DNA of 64,000 nucleotides from Hedera helix (lineage: Eukaryota > Streptophyta > Magnoliopsida > Apiales > Araliaceae): contig OX359273.1 in the NCBI GenBank assembly GCA_947179155.2, positions 12,029,001 through 12,093,000 on the forward strand, in the 5' to 3' direction. This document shows positions 1 through 12,276 of this stretch, piece after piece. A program made the position numbers and the translations under genes. The notes beneath the pieces were generated by a model. The model saw only the letters and a program-made list of their open reading frames with translations, made no database searches and was not told the DNA's origin. Position 1 is the stretch's first letter. Each line of letters starts with the position of its first letter.

Positions 1-1442
1 TTTAATTAAGATTAAATAATAAATAAGGATAATTAATTAATTAATTAATTAAATTAGCATTAAATAATAATTAAAGGGAATTAAAGTTAATAAACTATTT
101 AATTATTACATCATTAATGTGTAATGATAAATAAGAATGATTAATAGCACAGAAATAATTAATGATTGAGCAAAGATAGCTAATAATAGTTATCATTTAT
201 AATGATTAATAATAAATGAGGTAATGAAATAATTATAATAAATTATTTAAAAGTTTAAATAATCTTATATGTGATGTTTTAAGTTTATAAAATCAATATT
301 ACTTAAAGAGAAGTAATATTTGACTGTTATATCAGTTACCTAAATACGATTTAGGGTTTTAACAAGGTTAAATGATATGAAAAATTATTCACAAGGTGTT
401 ATGAGATAGTTTTAGGTGATTTATTGCTATGTAATTAATAAACTTAAATGTTTAAAGTTAATGATTATATGATGTACTAATTGATAGGCCAACTTTATCA
501 ATGTTAGGTCTTTCAAAGCCAGTTAGTTAAAGCTAATTACTTGTAGCTAAACAAAGAAGCAAATTCCTTACCCTAACTTCTTATGTTATTGAAGATTGTT
601 AATTTGAGCTCGAGTGTTAATTCTCGAGCATGTGCTAAGTGGGTTAGTTACCAAAATTATCTCACACCATTGTTGTTGATATTCGCACTGAGTGCATTTG
701 ATTTCGTATAGTCTTTGACTTGTACTTATTTAAAGTTTTATATTGCATGAACTATTCAGAATTGAGTCTAAGCCATTGTTCAGCTAATCATATTTATGTT
801 AAAGATTTTAAAAGTTATCCGAACCATTTGAGGGTGCGGATTCTCGGACTGTTATGAACACCCTTTAAATATAAGGGAGTACCCCATGTATCTAATATAA
901 GATACAAAATACAGAAATTAAATGTTATGCATAGACATAGTGTACAAGAGGTTGATCCCCTCCAGTACGTATTTCTGAGCCAGTAACCAAAGGGTCAATC
1001 AGCTATTGATTCCATTGGAAGTTTACTGTTCACAGTTTACTTGACTATCTTTTACTCTAAAGGAAATTATTATTCTTGCTTCCATTATTCATATTGTTGA
1101 ATTCTTTTCAGATATTCCCTTTATTCATGATATACTATTTATTCTTGTTATTTAAACTTGTTGAGAAAACTAGTTGCTCATTCTTGCTATATCATAAACT
1201 TTATTGCAGTTAAACCCGAGACTTCAGGGATTATTATAATTTGAATCCTAATTACTGTTCTAGGGTAAGTTTGTACTTTTGTATTAAGGTTATCGAATCT
1301 TGGGACTAGTAACACCTTTTGAATGAACAACATATGTTTATTATTCCGCATTTAGTTATTGTATGTTGTTTAGAGGTGGATGTTTGTATTGGATCGTGAT
1401 GATTGGATCCGGGTATTTGAGATCCGAATCTGGGGCGTCACA
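1..1442 (+). mobile_element. 3' portion of a family A-type LTR, running off the left edge
   Basis: This stretch ends in GGGGCGTCACA at 1442, the same kind of end as the solo LTR that finishes at 38428 (GGGGTCGTCACA). The two also share order and wording of internal landmarks: a 'gtgcggattct' block near 835, ATGTTATGCATA near 922, and 'gttgatcccctcc' near 951 against 'ggtcccctcaag' near 37861. No ORF is present. It appears to be inserted in the 3' part of the minus-strand gypsy element, whose antisense ORF begins just to the right. Its left end and target duplication lie outside the window. Confidence 0.65.
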
Positions 1443-1490
1443 ATCACCACCGAACCCTAAAATACTAATAAGAGGGATGCTTTTAAAATG

Positions 1491-2592
1491 TCTGATGAAG
1501 AAAAATAAAAACTAATGAAAACCAAACACCAAAGGCTCGTCAAAGTAGCTTCAAAAACAAAACTTGCCTCATCTCCACAATCTAACCGACCCTAATTGAA
1601 CAACCTCCCGAACCCACCAAAGAAACAACTCCACATCATGAACCACAAACTGAACTGACCCCACCCCCTCCAACTATCTTTAAACCTTAACCCGAACATA
1701 CCCCACAGACTATAACATCAACTCCTCCAATCCCTGAGCCCCAAACATCCACCCCCAACTTTTCCACCCTCAGCTTTTGGTCAAAATACCTCAACAATTA
1801 CAAACTCCCTTTTACCCTCTTTAGTTGCTTTAATCTTCTTGCCGATGATGACCTTTTCAACAACGACAGTAAGCAAGAACTCCTCCTTGCTATAGCCATC
1901 TATCAGGGTCGAGAAAGTAACTCAAAAACTCTTCGAATTTTATTCTTCAAACTTTATTCAATATAATCTATCTTTTACTGACCTTTTCCCCTTTCTATAG
2001 ACCTTTGCATCCTTCAGCTGACTTCTTCAATGTGAAACACAGGGTGAAGGCTCTGAAGACATCATCAAAAATTTATAAACCAAACTTGCCAACTCCTAAG
2101 AAGAAAAATCCTACCTCAACCTTCAACTTTAAAAGATCAACCAAGAAAAAAAAGACCTCAAATAGTACAACAACACCCTTCAAACCCAAATTTCCTACCT
2201 GGTTGAATATAAAAACAAGCTCACCAAAGAATGAGACAAACTCCAAAATGAAAATGAGAAACTCCAACCACAAACTAAGAAACAAGAAAAACAGACTGAA
2301 GAATTTGTCAAACAACTCCGGAAACAATGTGAAGCTAACCAAACTGCCATCCAAATTGTCTATCAACTTGTAAGGGAAAACGAAACCCTTAAAGAAAAAG
2401 CCAAAACAATATCTACGGGAACAACTCCAACTCGTCATCACCGAATATCGAGCTTTTAATGAACTTATCAATAACGTCTTAGTCGAGAATAACAATGGAT
2501 ACCAAACTGCGAAATCAAAAGTCAAAGTGGTTGGTATTAACCAGACAACCTTAGGTTTTTCTGAAGATGAAGAGTCTAAGGATGAACAATAA
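1491..2592 (+). pseudogene. Decayed antisense ORF of the Tat-like gypsy element, coiled-coil type
   Basis: Short plus-strand open segments begin at an ATG at 1491 and end at TAA 2590-2592. They are rich in Lys, Glu, Gln, Asn, Pro and Thr and are split by several stops and frame changes. Between about 2200 and 2400 one frame reads as heptad-like, charged sequence (segments such as NENEKLQ and VRENETLKEK), typical of a coiled coil. The end of pol lies only about 140 bp away on the other strand (stop complement 2734-2736), so the two genes converge tail to tail. That layout matches the extra antisense ORF known between pol and the 3' LTR in Tat-lineage elements, whose function is not established. 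The 122-residue open frame at 2005-2373 is a fragment in a neighbouring frame. Identity is inferred from position and composition. Confidence 0.5.
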
Positions 2593-2733
2593 TTATGTAA
2601 TGTTTTCCCTTTTTTGTAAAAAATAATTGTAAATTACAACTTCTGTAAATATTTCAACTATGAATGAAAAATATCTTATTTTATTAATGTCTTTTAACTA
2701 TTACAAATGAATTAATACATATACAATGGCTTG

Positions 2734-3740
2734 TTATTGATAATATTTCATTAATTTACTTGCATGCCATAAATTCTCCATACATAAGATATCCTGAATT
2801 CGATAAGTCCCGGGCTTTAACATTTTGATAACTTCATAAGAACCTTCCCAGTTAGGCGTCAATTTTCCAACCTTATGAGATGTTGAAACTTTTGCTTCCT
2901 GTAGTACTAAATCATCGACCTTAAATCTCCTTGGTCAAATCATCTTGTTATAATATCTAGTAGTCTTCTGCTGATAAATAGCTAATTTTAACACTACAGC
3001 ATCCCAAACCTCATCTAGTAGGTCTAGGTTAAGCCGGAGACCTTCATCATTATAAGCCTCCCTAAAGTTTACCACCCAAAACGAAATATACCCAACCTCC
3101 ACTAGAATAAGGGCTTATGTCCCATATACAAGTCGAAAAAGACAGTCACCTGTAGTAGTTTGAAGAATGGTCTGATATGCCCAAAGCACACTGTGAAGTT
3201 CGTTAGGCCACCTTCCTTTAGCTTCATTTAGCATCCTTTTGATCCCATTAAGTGGTGTCCGATTGGTAACATCCACTTGACCATTAGATTGAGGATGTGC
3301 AACTAACACCTTCCAATGTTGATACTCAAATCAGCCAAAAACTACTCAAACTTGGATCCTACAAACTGTAACCCATTGTCCGACACCAAAACCATGGGGA
3401 TCCCAAACATACCACCGACACCTTAAGAAATTGAATGCAATCCTACTCAGTGATATGCTGAAGAGGTTTCGGTTCTACCCAATTGGCCATATAGTTTATG
3501 GTCACCACTATATAAGCAATCTGTACTTTAACTTTAGGTATGGGCCCTAACAGATCAATCCCCCAAATAGTAATGGGGATCGGAGATAATATCGATGATA
3601 ATTCTTTTGGAGCTCAATGTGGAATTGGGCTATTTAACTGGCACTTCAGACATTTTTGTACAAATTCTTTTACTTATTGGAACATGGTCAGAAAATAATA
3701 CCCCTGTCTGATTAGCTTGTATGCCAAGGACTTTGCTCCC
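2734..3740 (-). pseudogene. Tat-like gypsy integrase, degenerate
   Basis: Minus-strand translation shows the expected order. A zinc-binding segment at about 3720-3600 reads QGYYFLTMFQ...KEFVQKCLKCQ. The core start at about 3560-3450 has GGIDLLGPIP, carrying the first catalytic Asp. The late core at 3309-3115 has AHPQSNGQVDVTNR and WAYQTILQTTTGDCLFRLVYGT-type text. The C-terminal domain at about 2900-2840 has KLTPNWEGSYEV. The reading ends in a KYYQ-stop tail at 2734, typical of Tat-lineage pol. Several in-frame stops and frame changes separate the blocks. In an active element this enzyme inserts the cDNA into the chromosome; here it cannot be made. The Ty3/gypsy call is firm, the lineage call rests on the tail and the antisense neighbour. 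Confidence 0.85.
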
Positions 3741-4189
3741 ACATGATCTCTACAAATTCCTTCATACACTTATCGAAGTGCATATGTTACCTTTAAAGGA
3801 ACCAGACACTTCAACAACAGAGAAGAATAAGCCCGTCAATATAGATCCCCATCAATTAAACAAAAGTAAGCGCTTTAGTACCTGGTCCTCTTTACTAATA
3901 ACTTATCTAACAAGAGCTTTCCTTCACTAAGATACTTTAAATATAGTGTTAACCAACAATTAGACCTTTCAACAAGCATCACCACCTTTTTTAAAATATT
4001 GGGCTCATTCAAGACCTCCAAATACATCGAACCTCTGAAGTTCTCCACCTATGTAGCAACTAATTTTGTCAATGCATCAGCTACTATATTACCATTTTGA
4101 TTAATTCCTTGGAGGGAATAGGAATCAAACCTCTATAATAGCATCTTCACCTCAGCTAAATATTTCTTCGTCTTTGCCCCCAGAGCCTC

Positions 4190-4600
4190 ATACTTACCTT
4201 GGATCTATTTCATCACCAGCCGCGAGCCACTAAAAATGAGTAGATGACAAACTTCTAGGCTTCTAGCTAACTTCAATTCGGCCAAGATAAATTTATACTC
4301 AGTTTCATTATTAGTTGCCCTCAACCAAAATCGGATAGCCTGCTGGACCTGAAACCCCTCTGGACTAATCAGAATAACCCTGACACTGCTAGCATCCGAT
4401 TGAGGAACCATTAACGTATAAAGTCCAGGATAAAGATACTTGTTGCCCCTAACTATCAACTCCACTACAGAACTAGAGTTTGACTATGGATTTTCTTCAG
4501 AAAACATACACTCCACCATAAAGTCTGCCAAAACTTGCCCTTTGATTTGTATTCACGGTCGATAATCCAAAAAAAACTAACTCAACTCTACCGACCAAGA
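4190..4600 (-). pseudogene. Tat-like gypsy RNase H, degenerate
   Basis: The 86-residue open segment at 4465-4205 contains VILISPEGFQVQQAIRF followed by ATNNETEYKFILAELKLA and IFSGSRLV. These match the RNase H domain of plant gypsy polyproteins, including the Asn-Asn-Glu-x-Glu-Tyr catalytic region. The usual Asp in the 'FSDSQLV' block is Gly here, so a catalytic residue appears lost. Just upstream (about 4560-4490) the minus strand reads IKGQVLADFMVEC, the linker that normally precedes RNase H in these elements. A stop lies between linker and domain. In a live element it would degrade the RNA template during reverse transcription. Confidence 0.8.
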
Positions 4601-4899
4601 AACCATCATACCTAAAACATCAGGCTTATGTAAGACCTTCTTCAAAGTCTAGTCAGTATAAATTATAATTATCCTCCCCTGGAAGTAATGCCAAAGTTTC
4701 TAACTAGCTATAATCAAGGCATAGGAACACTTCTCCAAGTTTGGATATCTGCTCTATGTGTCCCTTAATGCATGACTCGCATAATAGATTGGACGCTGTC
4801 TAACACCCTCTTCCCAAACTAATACAACCGCAATAGCTAATGAACTTACAACTAGATAAAGAGATGGAAGAGGTTTTTGTAATAACAAAGATGAAGACA

Positions 4900-6015
4900 T
4901 GTACCTTTTAATATCCTAAAAAGCATCCTCACACTCAGAAGTCCTTTGAAAAGTCTTCTCATTCTTTGGACTTTTAGAGTGTCAAAAATAGAAGGCACTA
5001 CTCCGCTGATCTAGACATGAAACATTAAAGAGCGACCACCCGACCTATCAATGTTAGTACATCCTTAAAATACTGAGGCGACTTCATGTCCAGGATTACC
5101 CGATTTTTTTTTGGGTTGGCTTCAATTCCCCTTTTATTGACCAGATAACCCAAAAAATTCCCTGATTTCAGACCGAATGTACACTTAGTTGGGTTGAGCC
5201 TCATATTGTAATGCCTGACGGTCTAAAATCACTCCTCTAAGTCCTTTAGATGATAATGTACCACAGAGCTCTTAACTATTATATCATCTACATATACCTC
5301 CATATTCCTACCAATCTATTTGTGGAAGACCTTGTTCATCATTTGCTGGTAGGTTGCTCTGCATTAATCAGTCCATAGGGCGTACTCTTAGAAACATATA
5401 TTATCCAATGTGTAATGAATTTCGTCTTCAAGATATCCTCCTTATACATTAAAATTTGATTGTCCCCTAAAAACGCATCTAAAAAGTTGAGGATAACCTG
5501 TCCCACTATTGCATCAATCAACTGATCTATATGAGGAAGTAGATAGAAATGTTTTGAACACGCCTTATTTAAATCGATATAATCAATGCAGATCCTCCAC
5601 TTCCCATTTTATTTTTTGATCAGGATTACATTGGTCAACCACTCTAGATAACCAATATCCATAATGACTTTGGCATCCAGAAGCTTTCTTACCTCATCAT
5701 CAATGATTCTTTGTCGTTCTGGAGAAAATATTTGCCTCTTCTGCCGAACTGGCTTCCTCGCTGGATCCATACATAGCTTATGCAGTTCTATTCCTTTTGT
5801 AATTCTCAGTTGTCTCTAGGCTTCCAGGCAAAGATATCAGCATATGCCTGAAGTAGCTCAACTAATCCTTTTTTGACCGATTCTTCCAAACCATCATCTA
5901 TTTTCACAATCTTTAGTGTATTTCTCAAAATTAGCTCAACATCCTTTGTCTCTTCAATAGGTAGAGCCAGAGGTTCTGTGGGTCCTTCTATAAATGGCTC
6001 TATATCCACCATCAT
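4900..6015 (-). pseudogene. Tat-like gypsy reverse transcriptase, degenerate
   Basis: The polymerase box YVDDIIVKS is readable on the minus strand at about 5310-5280, followed by a thumb-proximal segment KCTFGLKSGNFLGYLV at about 5185-5140. The N-terminal approach is the open segment 6015-5806, ending LLQAYADIFAWKP, the usual plant gypsy text before the RT fingers. Between these are frameshifts and stops; the open frame 5521-5339 is one surviving piece (IVGQVILNFLDAFLGDNQILM). The order is RT then RNase H then integrase reading leftwards, as in Ty3/gypsy. The aspartates of the YVDD box survive, but the frame does not. Confidence 0.85.
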
Positions 6016-6659
6016 AGTCTATTTCTGCTTACTGATCCCTATAACTAATAATGTAAGTATATGTCGGTAACACCTCTGGCCAATATCCAAATCTCCTTTC
6101 ACCTTACCCCCACCATTTTGGAGTAGGAAACTTCATCTTGAAGTGTGGGATTGAGGTAACAGGATGCAGTACATCTATTTAATACATCATGGCTTACATC
6201 AATTAGTAAGACTTGGGTTCTCGATTTGGGCTCATATTTGGGCTCCTTATATAATTTTCATTGGGCTTGACAGTTATCTTAATTGATTAATACACTGGGT
6301 TATACATTACTTCCATCCAATACTTGCAAGTATGCAAAAAGATTGGACTTGGTTGATTAATTATTTGGACTTTATAATTTGTCAAACAAATCTTACAAAA
6401 ATCTTATTAATAACTTAAGTATTAATTGAATTTCACTTGTAATTACTTGATTTAATTAAATCCTTTAGGCTTTCCTTTTATTCCAAAGTTAATTCAAACT
6501 AATTAAATTAATTAGCTTGGTTCAATTATTATAATCCTTAATTATGTATCCCATATATATAATTATTCATCTACTATCATTGTATTACATCACACATGAA
6601 TAAAATTTTATTTCACAAACACATTTCTTACATAATTCTCATTATAATATATTATGAAA

Positions 6660-6836
6660 AGTTTGGTCATTACAATGACTGTATAGCACATCGACTGAAG
6701 AGCCATTATTGAACATTATCCTATTCATATCCACGGGTCTGACCTATACTGTAATAACTAGAGCCCCTTCATGTGGATCTATACGATCAGATTGGTAATT
6801 CTTATCAAAAAAAGATATCAGTGTATTAGGGAAACG
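6660..6836 (-). pseudogene. Tat-like gypsy aspartic protease, split by a copia insertion
   Basis: The minus strand reads ISFFDKNYQSDRIDPHEGALVITV, a stop, then VRPVDMNRIMFNNGSSVDVLY. This is the protease region of Tat-type elements, in which the active-site text is usually DNGSSxDIL; here the first Asp has become Asn. The 5' flank of this region continues beyond the copia insertion at about 21860-21752, where HRGGIDTVMAVSDHPTKVERPL is readable and runs into the copia LTR. The gene is broken by the insertion, the stop and the lost catalytic Asp. Confidence 0.75.
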
Positions 6837-8645
6837 CTATTGGTTTGCAAATACATGGCATACATACAATCAAATTGTAAAGCGCAACAGAAGCAAGCAA
6901 AATCATATTTTAAAATTTTTATACAAACCAATAACTAGAATCTTTCTTATGCGACTACTATTAATTGAGGAAGAATAAAAAAATTAGGCCTTTGTAGAGC
7001 TAAACTTCCACAAGTACAAGTTCTCTTCCCTTTAATCCTTCGCGTTCCTTTTCAAATTCACTAATTAGATTCCATAGATTAATGTTAGCTCCTCAAGTGT
7101 GAAGCCTCTAGAGGTGATCCACCAAGACATCTATGAATTAAATAAATGGATTTTAGTTTCTCCAAACCATGGATGACTAGCCCTAATTCTCTCTATCTAA
7201 CGCCTTAGACGTAGAGAATTATGAAGTGAGTCATTAGCCTAATCCATAAAAGATTTCTCTTATTTATAGATATAGTCAACCCTCCTAAACTATTTAGGAT
7301 TATGATTTTAATTTAATTCCCTAATCTAATTAGGAACTAAATTAATTATTATAATAATTATAATTCCTAAACCATTTAGGAACTTAATTATTTATAATAA
7401 TACTACTACTTATTAATTAATTACTAAACCATTTAGGAACTAAATAATAATACTATTAATAATAATAAGACTCCTCTTATTAATTTATAATTAGTATTTT
7501 CAAAATACTAAATTATAAATATTAAGCTATTTAATTTATTCTATCACCATAGTATAAATTAAATATACTTAATTTATTATTATGATTATGTCATTCACTT
7601 TTAAAATAAATATTACCCTTTAAGTTCTCCATATTAAACTGGTTGTATAATAAATAAATTAGAATAATTATAATTCATTTATTATGAATTAACTATTTAA
7701 TTCAGAATAAATATTTATTCTACAATAAGGGTAAGTCCCCTTAGCGATTAATCGACATTCTAGCTAATATAGATTTTAACATTTGATCATAAAAGAACAT
7801 TTCAGCGAATAATTATTGTACAATTCAATCTTTCTACCACTCAATGTCTCAATCAAATATAAGACATGAAATTACTATTAAGTTTTATTTTATTTGATTA
7901 TATGCATTTCAATTCATAAATGCAAAACTCTAATATAAATTAAAAACTTCTTTCTAATTTTTATTTCACATTGGCCAAGCATTTCTGAATTGTCATTTAT
8001 TGAATTATATAGGACATACTCTTCCTTTTCTAGAAGTGGTAGATCCTTTAGTAACCATTCACTTACCTTTATATACAACTTATTATACCCGATCAAACCT
8101 TTTAATATACCCTAAAGGTCTTACGGAATATGGCAAAATATAATCCATTATACAGAGGGTACTATGATGATCTAAAGTCCAAGGATCACTTATACTACTA
8201 TCTCATAAAAAACTCCTATTGACAGGTAAGTAAAACTCCATTAGGTATTCCTTAAGCGAGTCATGTTCAGTTAACTTATTCTTTAATAAGCACCTACATA
8301 CTTGCTTTAATGTCTCCACACAAATGATTATGAGATCAATCATCATCTTCATAAGAGAAAGCATAGTATGCCTAATCTATCCGGATTCACTAATCCTCAT
8401 TTTAGCGATCCCATGATTAGGAACATTTTAGTTTTTGAGCTATCTTGAATTTAGATCTTATTAGCATGATCCTCATCATAGTTCTAAAAGTATTGCTAAA
8501 AAATTATGAGTTTATCCATTTAATTAATTCAACCAATTAATCATGAATAAAGAGATTCCTTAATACTTTTATTAATAAACAAATAAGATTATAAAGTATA
8601 TGTTTATCACATCAAATGTGATTCACTTGAGGGCATACTACTTTC
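6837..8645 (-). mobile_element. 3' LTR of the minus-strand Ty1/copia element
   Basis: This LTR pairs with 19947-21751. The left ends share TATTGGTTTGCAAA and the right ends share GAGGG[C/T]ATACTACTT, and sequence similarity runs throughout. The right end abuts the copia polyprotein C terminus through a purine-rich tract (GTGGGAGATTGAAAG on the minus strand), the polypurine tract, which marks it as the 3' LTR. It is a non-coding 1.8 kb AT-rich sequence. The short ORF 7914-8096 is conserved in the partner LTR (21061-21243) but with many changes, and I treat it as non-coding. I see no convincing target duplication between the left flank (AAACG) and the right flank (TATAA). Confidence 0.8.
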
Positions 8646-11600
8646 AATCTCCCACTTGCACTAAAGTCAATCTCCCTTTGGTATTTCCATACCATTCCTC
8701 TCTAAGTGGCATATGAATTGCTTGGTAAATACTTTAGTTAATGGATCTGTAATACTATATTGAGAGTATGTCATCTCCATGGTGTCATCTCCTTTTCAAT
8801 GATTCCTCTAATCATACGGAAGTGTTGTAACACATGTTTGGAATTCAGATGAGACCTAGGTTCCCTAGCAAATTAAACTCCTTTAATGCTAGGAACTATT
8901 TCAAGTTCTTTAATGAACTTGGTCATCCAAACAATCAAATTTTCAGCTTCACTTATAGTTATATATTATACTTTTGTTACTAATTCAACAACTCTTTGTT
9001 ATTTGAAACATTTTTAACTCACTGCATCACTATTTTATGTTATCATATAATCTTAAAACAGTTTTTTTTTTTGTCTTGGTCAATCTGATAAAACTTGAGT
9101 CTGTTAAGTCCTCCAGTTTTAAATTAAGCCCAACATTAGAAACTCTTTTCTAATATTCTTCTCTGAGAATGAACTAATATCTGCTTATCATACATAAGAA
9201 ATATTAGGTCTAGTATATATCAATCCATACATGATATATCATATTACCAAAGCATCAGGCATCTTTATCATGCAATCTCTCTCTTTGCGTGTCTTTGGGG
9301 ATAATTTCTTGGAGAGATTAACTCCCTGGCACATCAACATGAGACCTTTGGGAGTTTAGTATGCTAAACTTCTTTTGCATCGAATTAATGTACATTCCTT
9401 GGATCAAGTCGAGCATCATTTATGATCTATCTCTATAAACCTTTATCCCCAATGGAATGTTAGGATGCTTTTCCCAAGTCATTGATGGAGAAATGTTTAG
9501 ACAACCACATCATTACTAATTATAGCATTGATATGTCATTCCTTATAAGTAGTATATTAATATAGAATACTAGGAATATCATAGCACTCCCACTAACCTT
9601 TTTGTACACATTTGGTTCATCCACATTTTTAATAAAATTAAAATCTTTCGATTATCTAATCAAAGCAAATGTTCCAACTTTGAGAAGATTGTTTCAATCC
9701 ACAATTGGATCGTTGTAGCTTACATACTTGATTTACTCTATTTATTTGGAAAAAAATTCCCTTGGTTGTATCATACATACGTCAGCTTTGTATAGTAAGC
9801 TACAACTGCAAGTAAAAATCAGAAAAGATATAAGCATTTTTACTAGTGAAAAGTTTTATCATAGTAAACTCCTTAACCTTGTTTGAAACCTTTTGCCACT
9901 AGTCAGGTCTTATAAGTCTCCACCTTGTCATTTGTTTTAGTCTTTCTCTAAAGATCCATTTCGGATTTCATGGTCATTAGTCATTTCTCTTGAGTATCTA
10001 ATACTCATGCCTCATCGTATGTAACTAGATCATCATCCACGATGATGTGTACCTCATCATCATCATCATCTATGATGAATCTATACCTCTTAGGTATCTT
10101 CGGTCCTAAACCATACTTCATACTTGGTTATGGTATGATGGGTTTATCTACTTGTATAGATTCCTTCACTTGATCTGTAGTGTTTTGTGGTTCTTGAACT
10201 TCTTTAAGATCTATTTTACTCCCACTAACCCCTTCAAGGGTAAACTCCTTTTTTTCTAAAAGGCAGTGTGTTTTGACAAACACATTTTAATTAGTCGAAT
10301 TATAGAAGTAATGTCCTAAACTTTCTTTAGAATACCGCACAACTTTTCACTTGTCAGATCTTGTCCCAAACTTATCATTTCCAAACCATTTGATATAAGT
10401 TGGACAATATAAATCTTAACATACTTTAGTCTTGGTTCATTCCTATCCATAACTGATATAAAGTCTTAGGGATGGAATTTGAATGTGCCTTGTTAAGTAG
10501 GTATGCAACCGTTTTTAGGGTATAACCCTAGAAAGATACTGGAAGGTTGATATAATTTACCGTGGATCATCACCATGTCCATTGTGAGAGAATACATATC
10601 CGCATGAGATGATCAAGAAACTTACTGCTTAAGTATTTCCTTCTCGATCTAATAAAATAACTTTAATACTTTTGGCCGTTTTTTTTTATACTTTACTTCT
10701 GAATTCTTTGAACCTTTCATACAATTTAGAATTGTATTTCAACAAATACATATATCGAAATCTAAAATCAATAGTGGAAGTAATGAATGAATACCATCCT
10801 CTTGCATTTATTGTCATATGTCCCACACATAACTGTGTGTACCAACTCTAACAACTTTGTAACTCTCTCTTTTATGTCCACTAAATGAAGATTTAGTCAT
10901 ATTATCCATGATATAAGATTCACAAGTTGTATTTAATTCATAATAAAAAAGCTTTAAAAGTTCATCTTTATACAATTTGTTTCATTAATATGACCGAGTC
11001 TACAGTACCATATGAAGGTATGATTCATATCATCTTATTGCCTTTAGTTTGTTCAATTTGAAATATTTTTCATGTAAGTCAAGTGTGAAAAGTCTATCAA
11101 GTAATCAATCAGTTCTAAATAAAATATTATTATTATAAATAGAACAACAATTGTTCTTTTTTATAATGTCATATCCTTCCTTGTCTACACATGGAATGAA
11201 ATTAATATTTCTAATAACTGAACGTAGTAACAACTTACTAACTTAATAGACTTGCCTGTAGGTAATGCTAAATTGTAAGTTCTTATGGCTAATTTAACAA
11301 CCTTTGTTGCATTCCCCACTCGTAGAATTACTTGTCATTTGTTTAGCCTTCTATTTCTACTTAGTCTCTGCAATGACTTGTATATGTGAGACCATTAGCC
11401 GGTATCTAATACCCAAGTAGAATTTAACTTATAGAAAGTTCTATGTCATTATGAACAAATCTATATCTGTAGTAGAAACTTCACTATGTCTCTTCTACTA
11501 TGCTACTACTACTGCAACTCTCTTGCAGTTGCTTTTCCAGTTTCTTGACTTATCACAATGAAAGCAAACTCCTTTGACTTTGGGATCACCTTTATTTATG

Positions 11601-12276
11601 TCCTTTGTTTACTTCCTTTCTTTTTCCCTCTATCTTTTCTGACTCCTTAGAAACACCTTTGTCCATCTTCCTCCGCTTAGAAGATTCATCTACCAGTAAT
11701 ACTTAGTTTTTCTTGGAAGAAAAGTGACTCTTAATAGTCTTCAACATATTAAGCAAACTAGTTAAACTACTTGAAATTCACAACAAATTATGAATAGGAG
11801 TCAGTGAGTGACTGGAATATCGAATCTTGGCTCAACTCTCCATCCGTGATAAAACCTAGTTGTCTCAATTGATCAATCGGATTAATCATATTTAGGACAT
11901 TTGTCTATACTATAGTGTCATTGGTCATTATAGATCGTAATAGCTCTGCTTTGCTCACCATTATAACTCATAAAAGTGCAGTAATATAGTAAGTGCATCT
12001 ATTCTCTCATGTTGACGTTGTAATTCGATACTCATGGATGCGAGCATAATGCATTGAGTCATAGTTGCATCATCTTTCCACTTCTTAAAGTAGCAATCTT
12101 AAAGTAACAATCTCTTCCTCAGATACTTAATCTGTAAAATTTTGCAGTGATAGACAAATTAAGGACATTTGCTAGCTTTTCAGTATTGAGAACTATTCTC
12201 AAATTTCTTTAACTAATTTGAACAATTCGGTTCAATTAAATTATTAGCATCTAATATGTTATGCAGTATTAGAGAA
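8646..12276 (-). pseudogene. Degenerate Ty1/copia gag-pol on the minus strand
   Basis: No long frame survives, but the minus strand shows copia landmarks in order. Gag lies at about 12200-11600. A zinc knuckle at about 11590-11540 reads CFHCDKSRNWKSNC, with His replaced by Asn. Integrase remnants lie at about 11400-10300. The variable linker at about 10100-10020 reads KRYRFIIDDDDDDEVHII, where a CAT microsatellite has expanded an Asp run. RT lies at about 9700-9400, with the YIDD box decayed to YINI near 9560. RNase H and the C terminus end at about 8660. The same blocks in the same order are found on the plus strand at 46743-50520, so the two are relatives. It is far more degraded than that copy. 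Confidence 0.75.

Noticed and set aside
1..1442. Left-edge LTR taken as the 3' LTR of the Tat-like gypsy element
   Set aside because: It resembles the A-type solo LTR at 34691-38428 rather than the gypsy 5' LTR region at 55290-57735.
3721..3930. 69-residue plus-strand ORF
   Set aside because: Shadow of the minus-strand gypsy integrase/RNase H region; other plus-strand ORFs at 5873-6070 and 22756-22950 are likewise shadows.
7914..8096. 60-residue minus-strand ORF also present at 21061-21243
   Set aside because: Shared only because both are in LTRs of one copia; many non-synonymous changes and no known domain.
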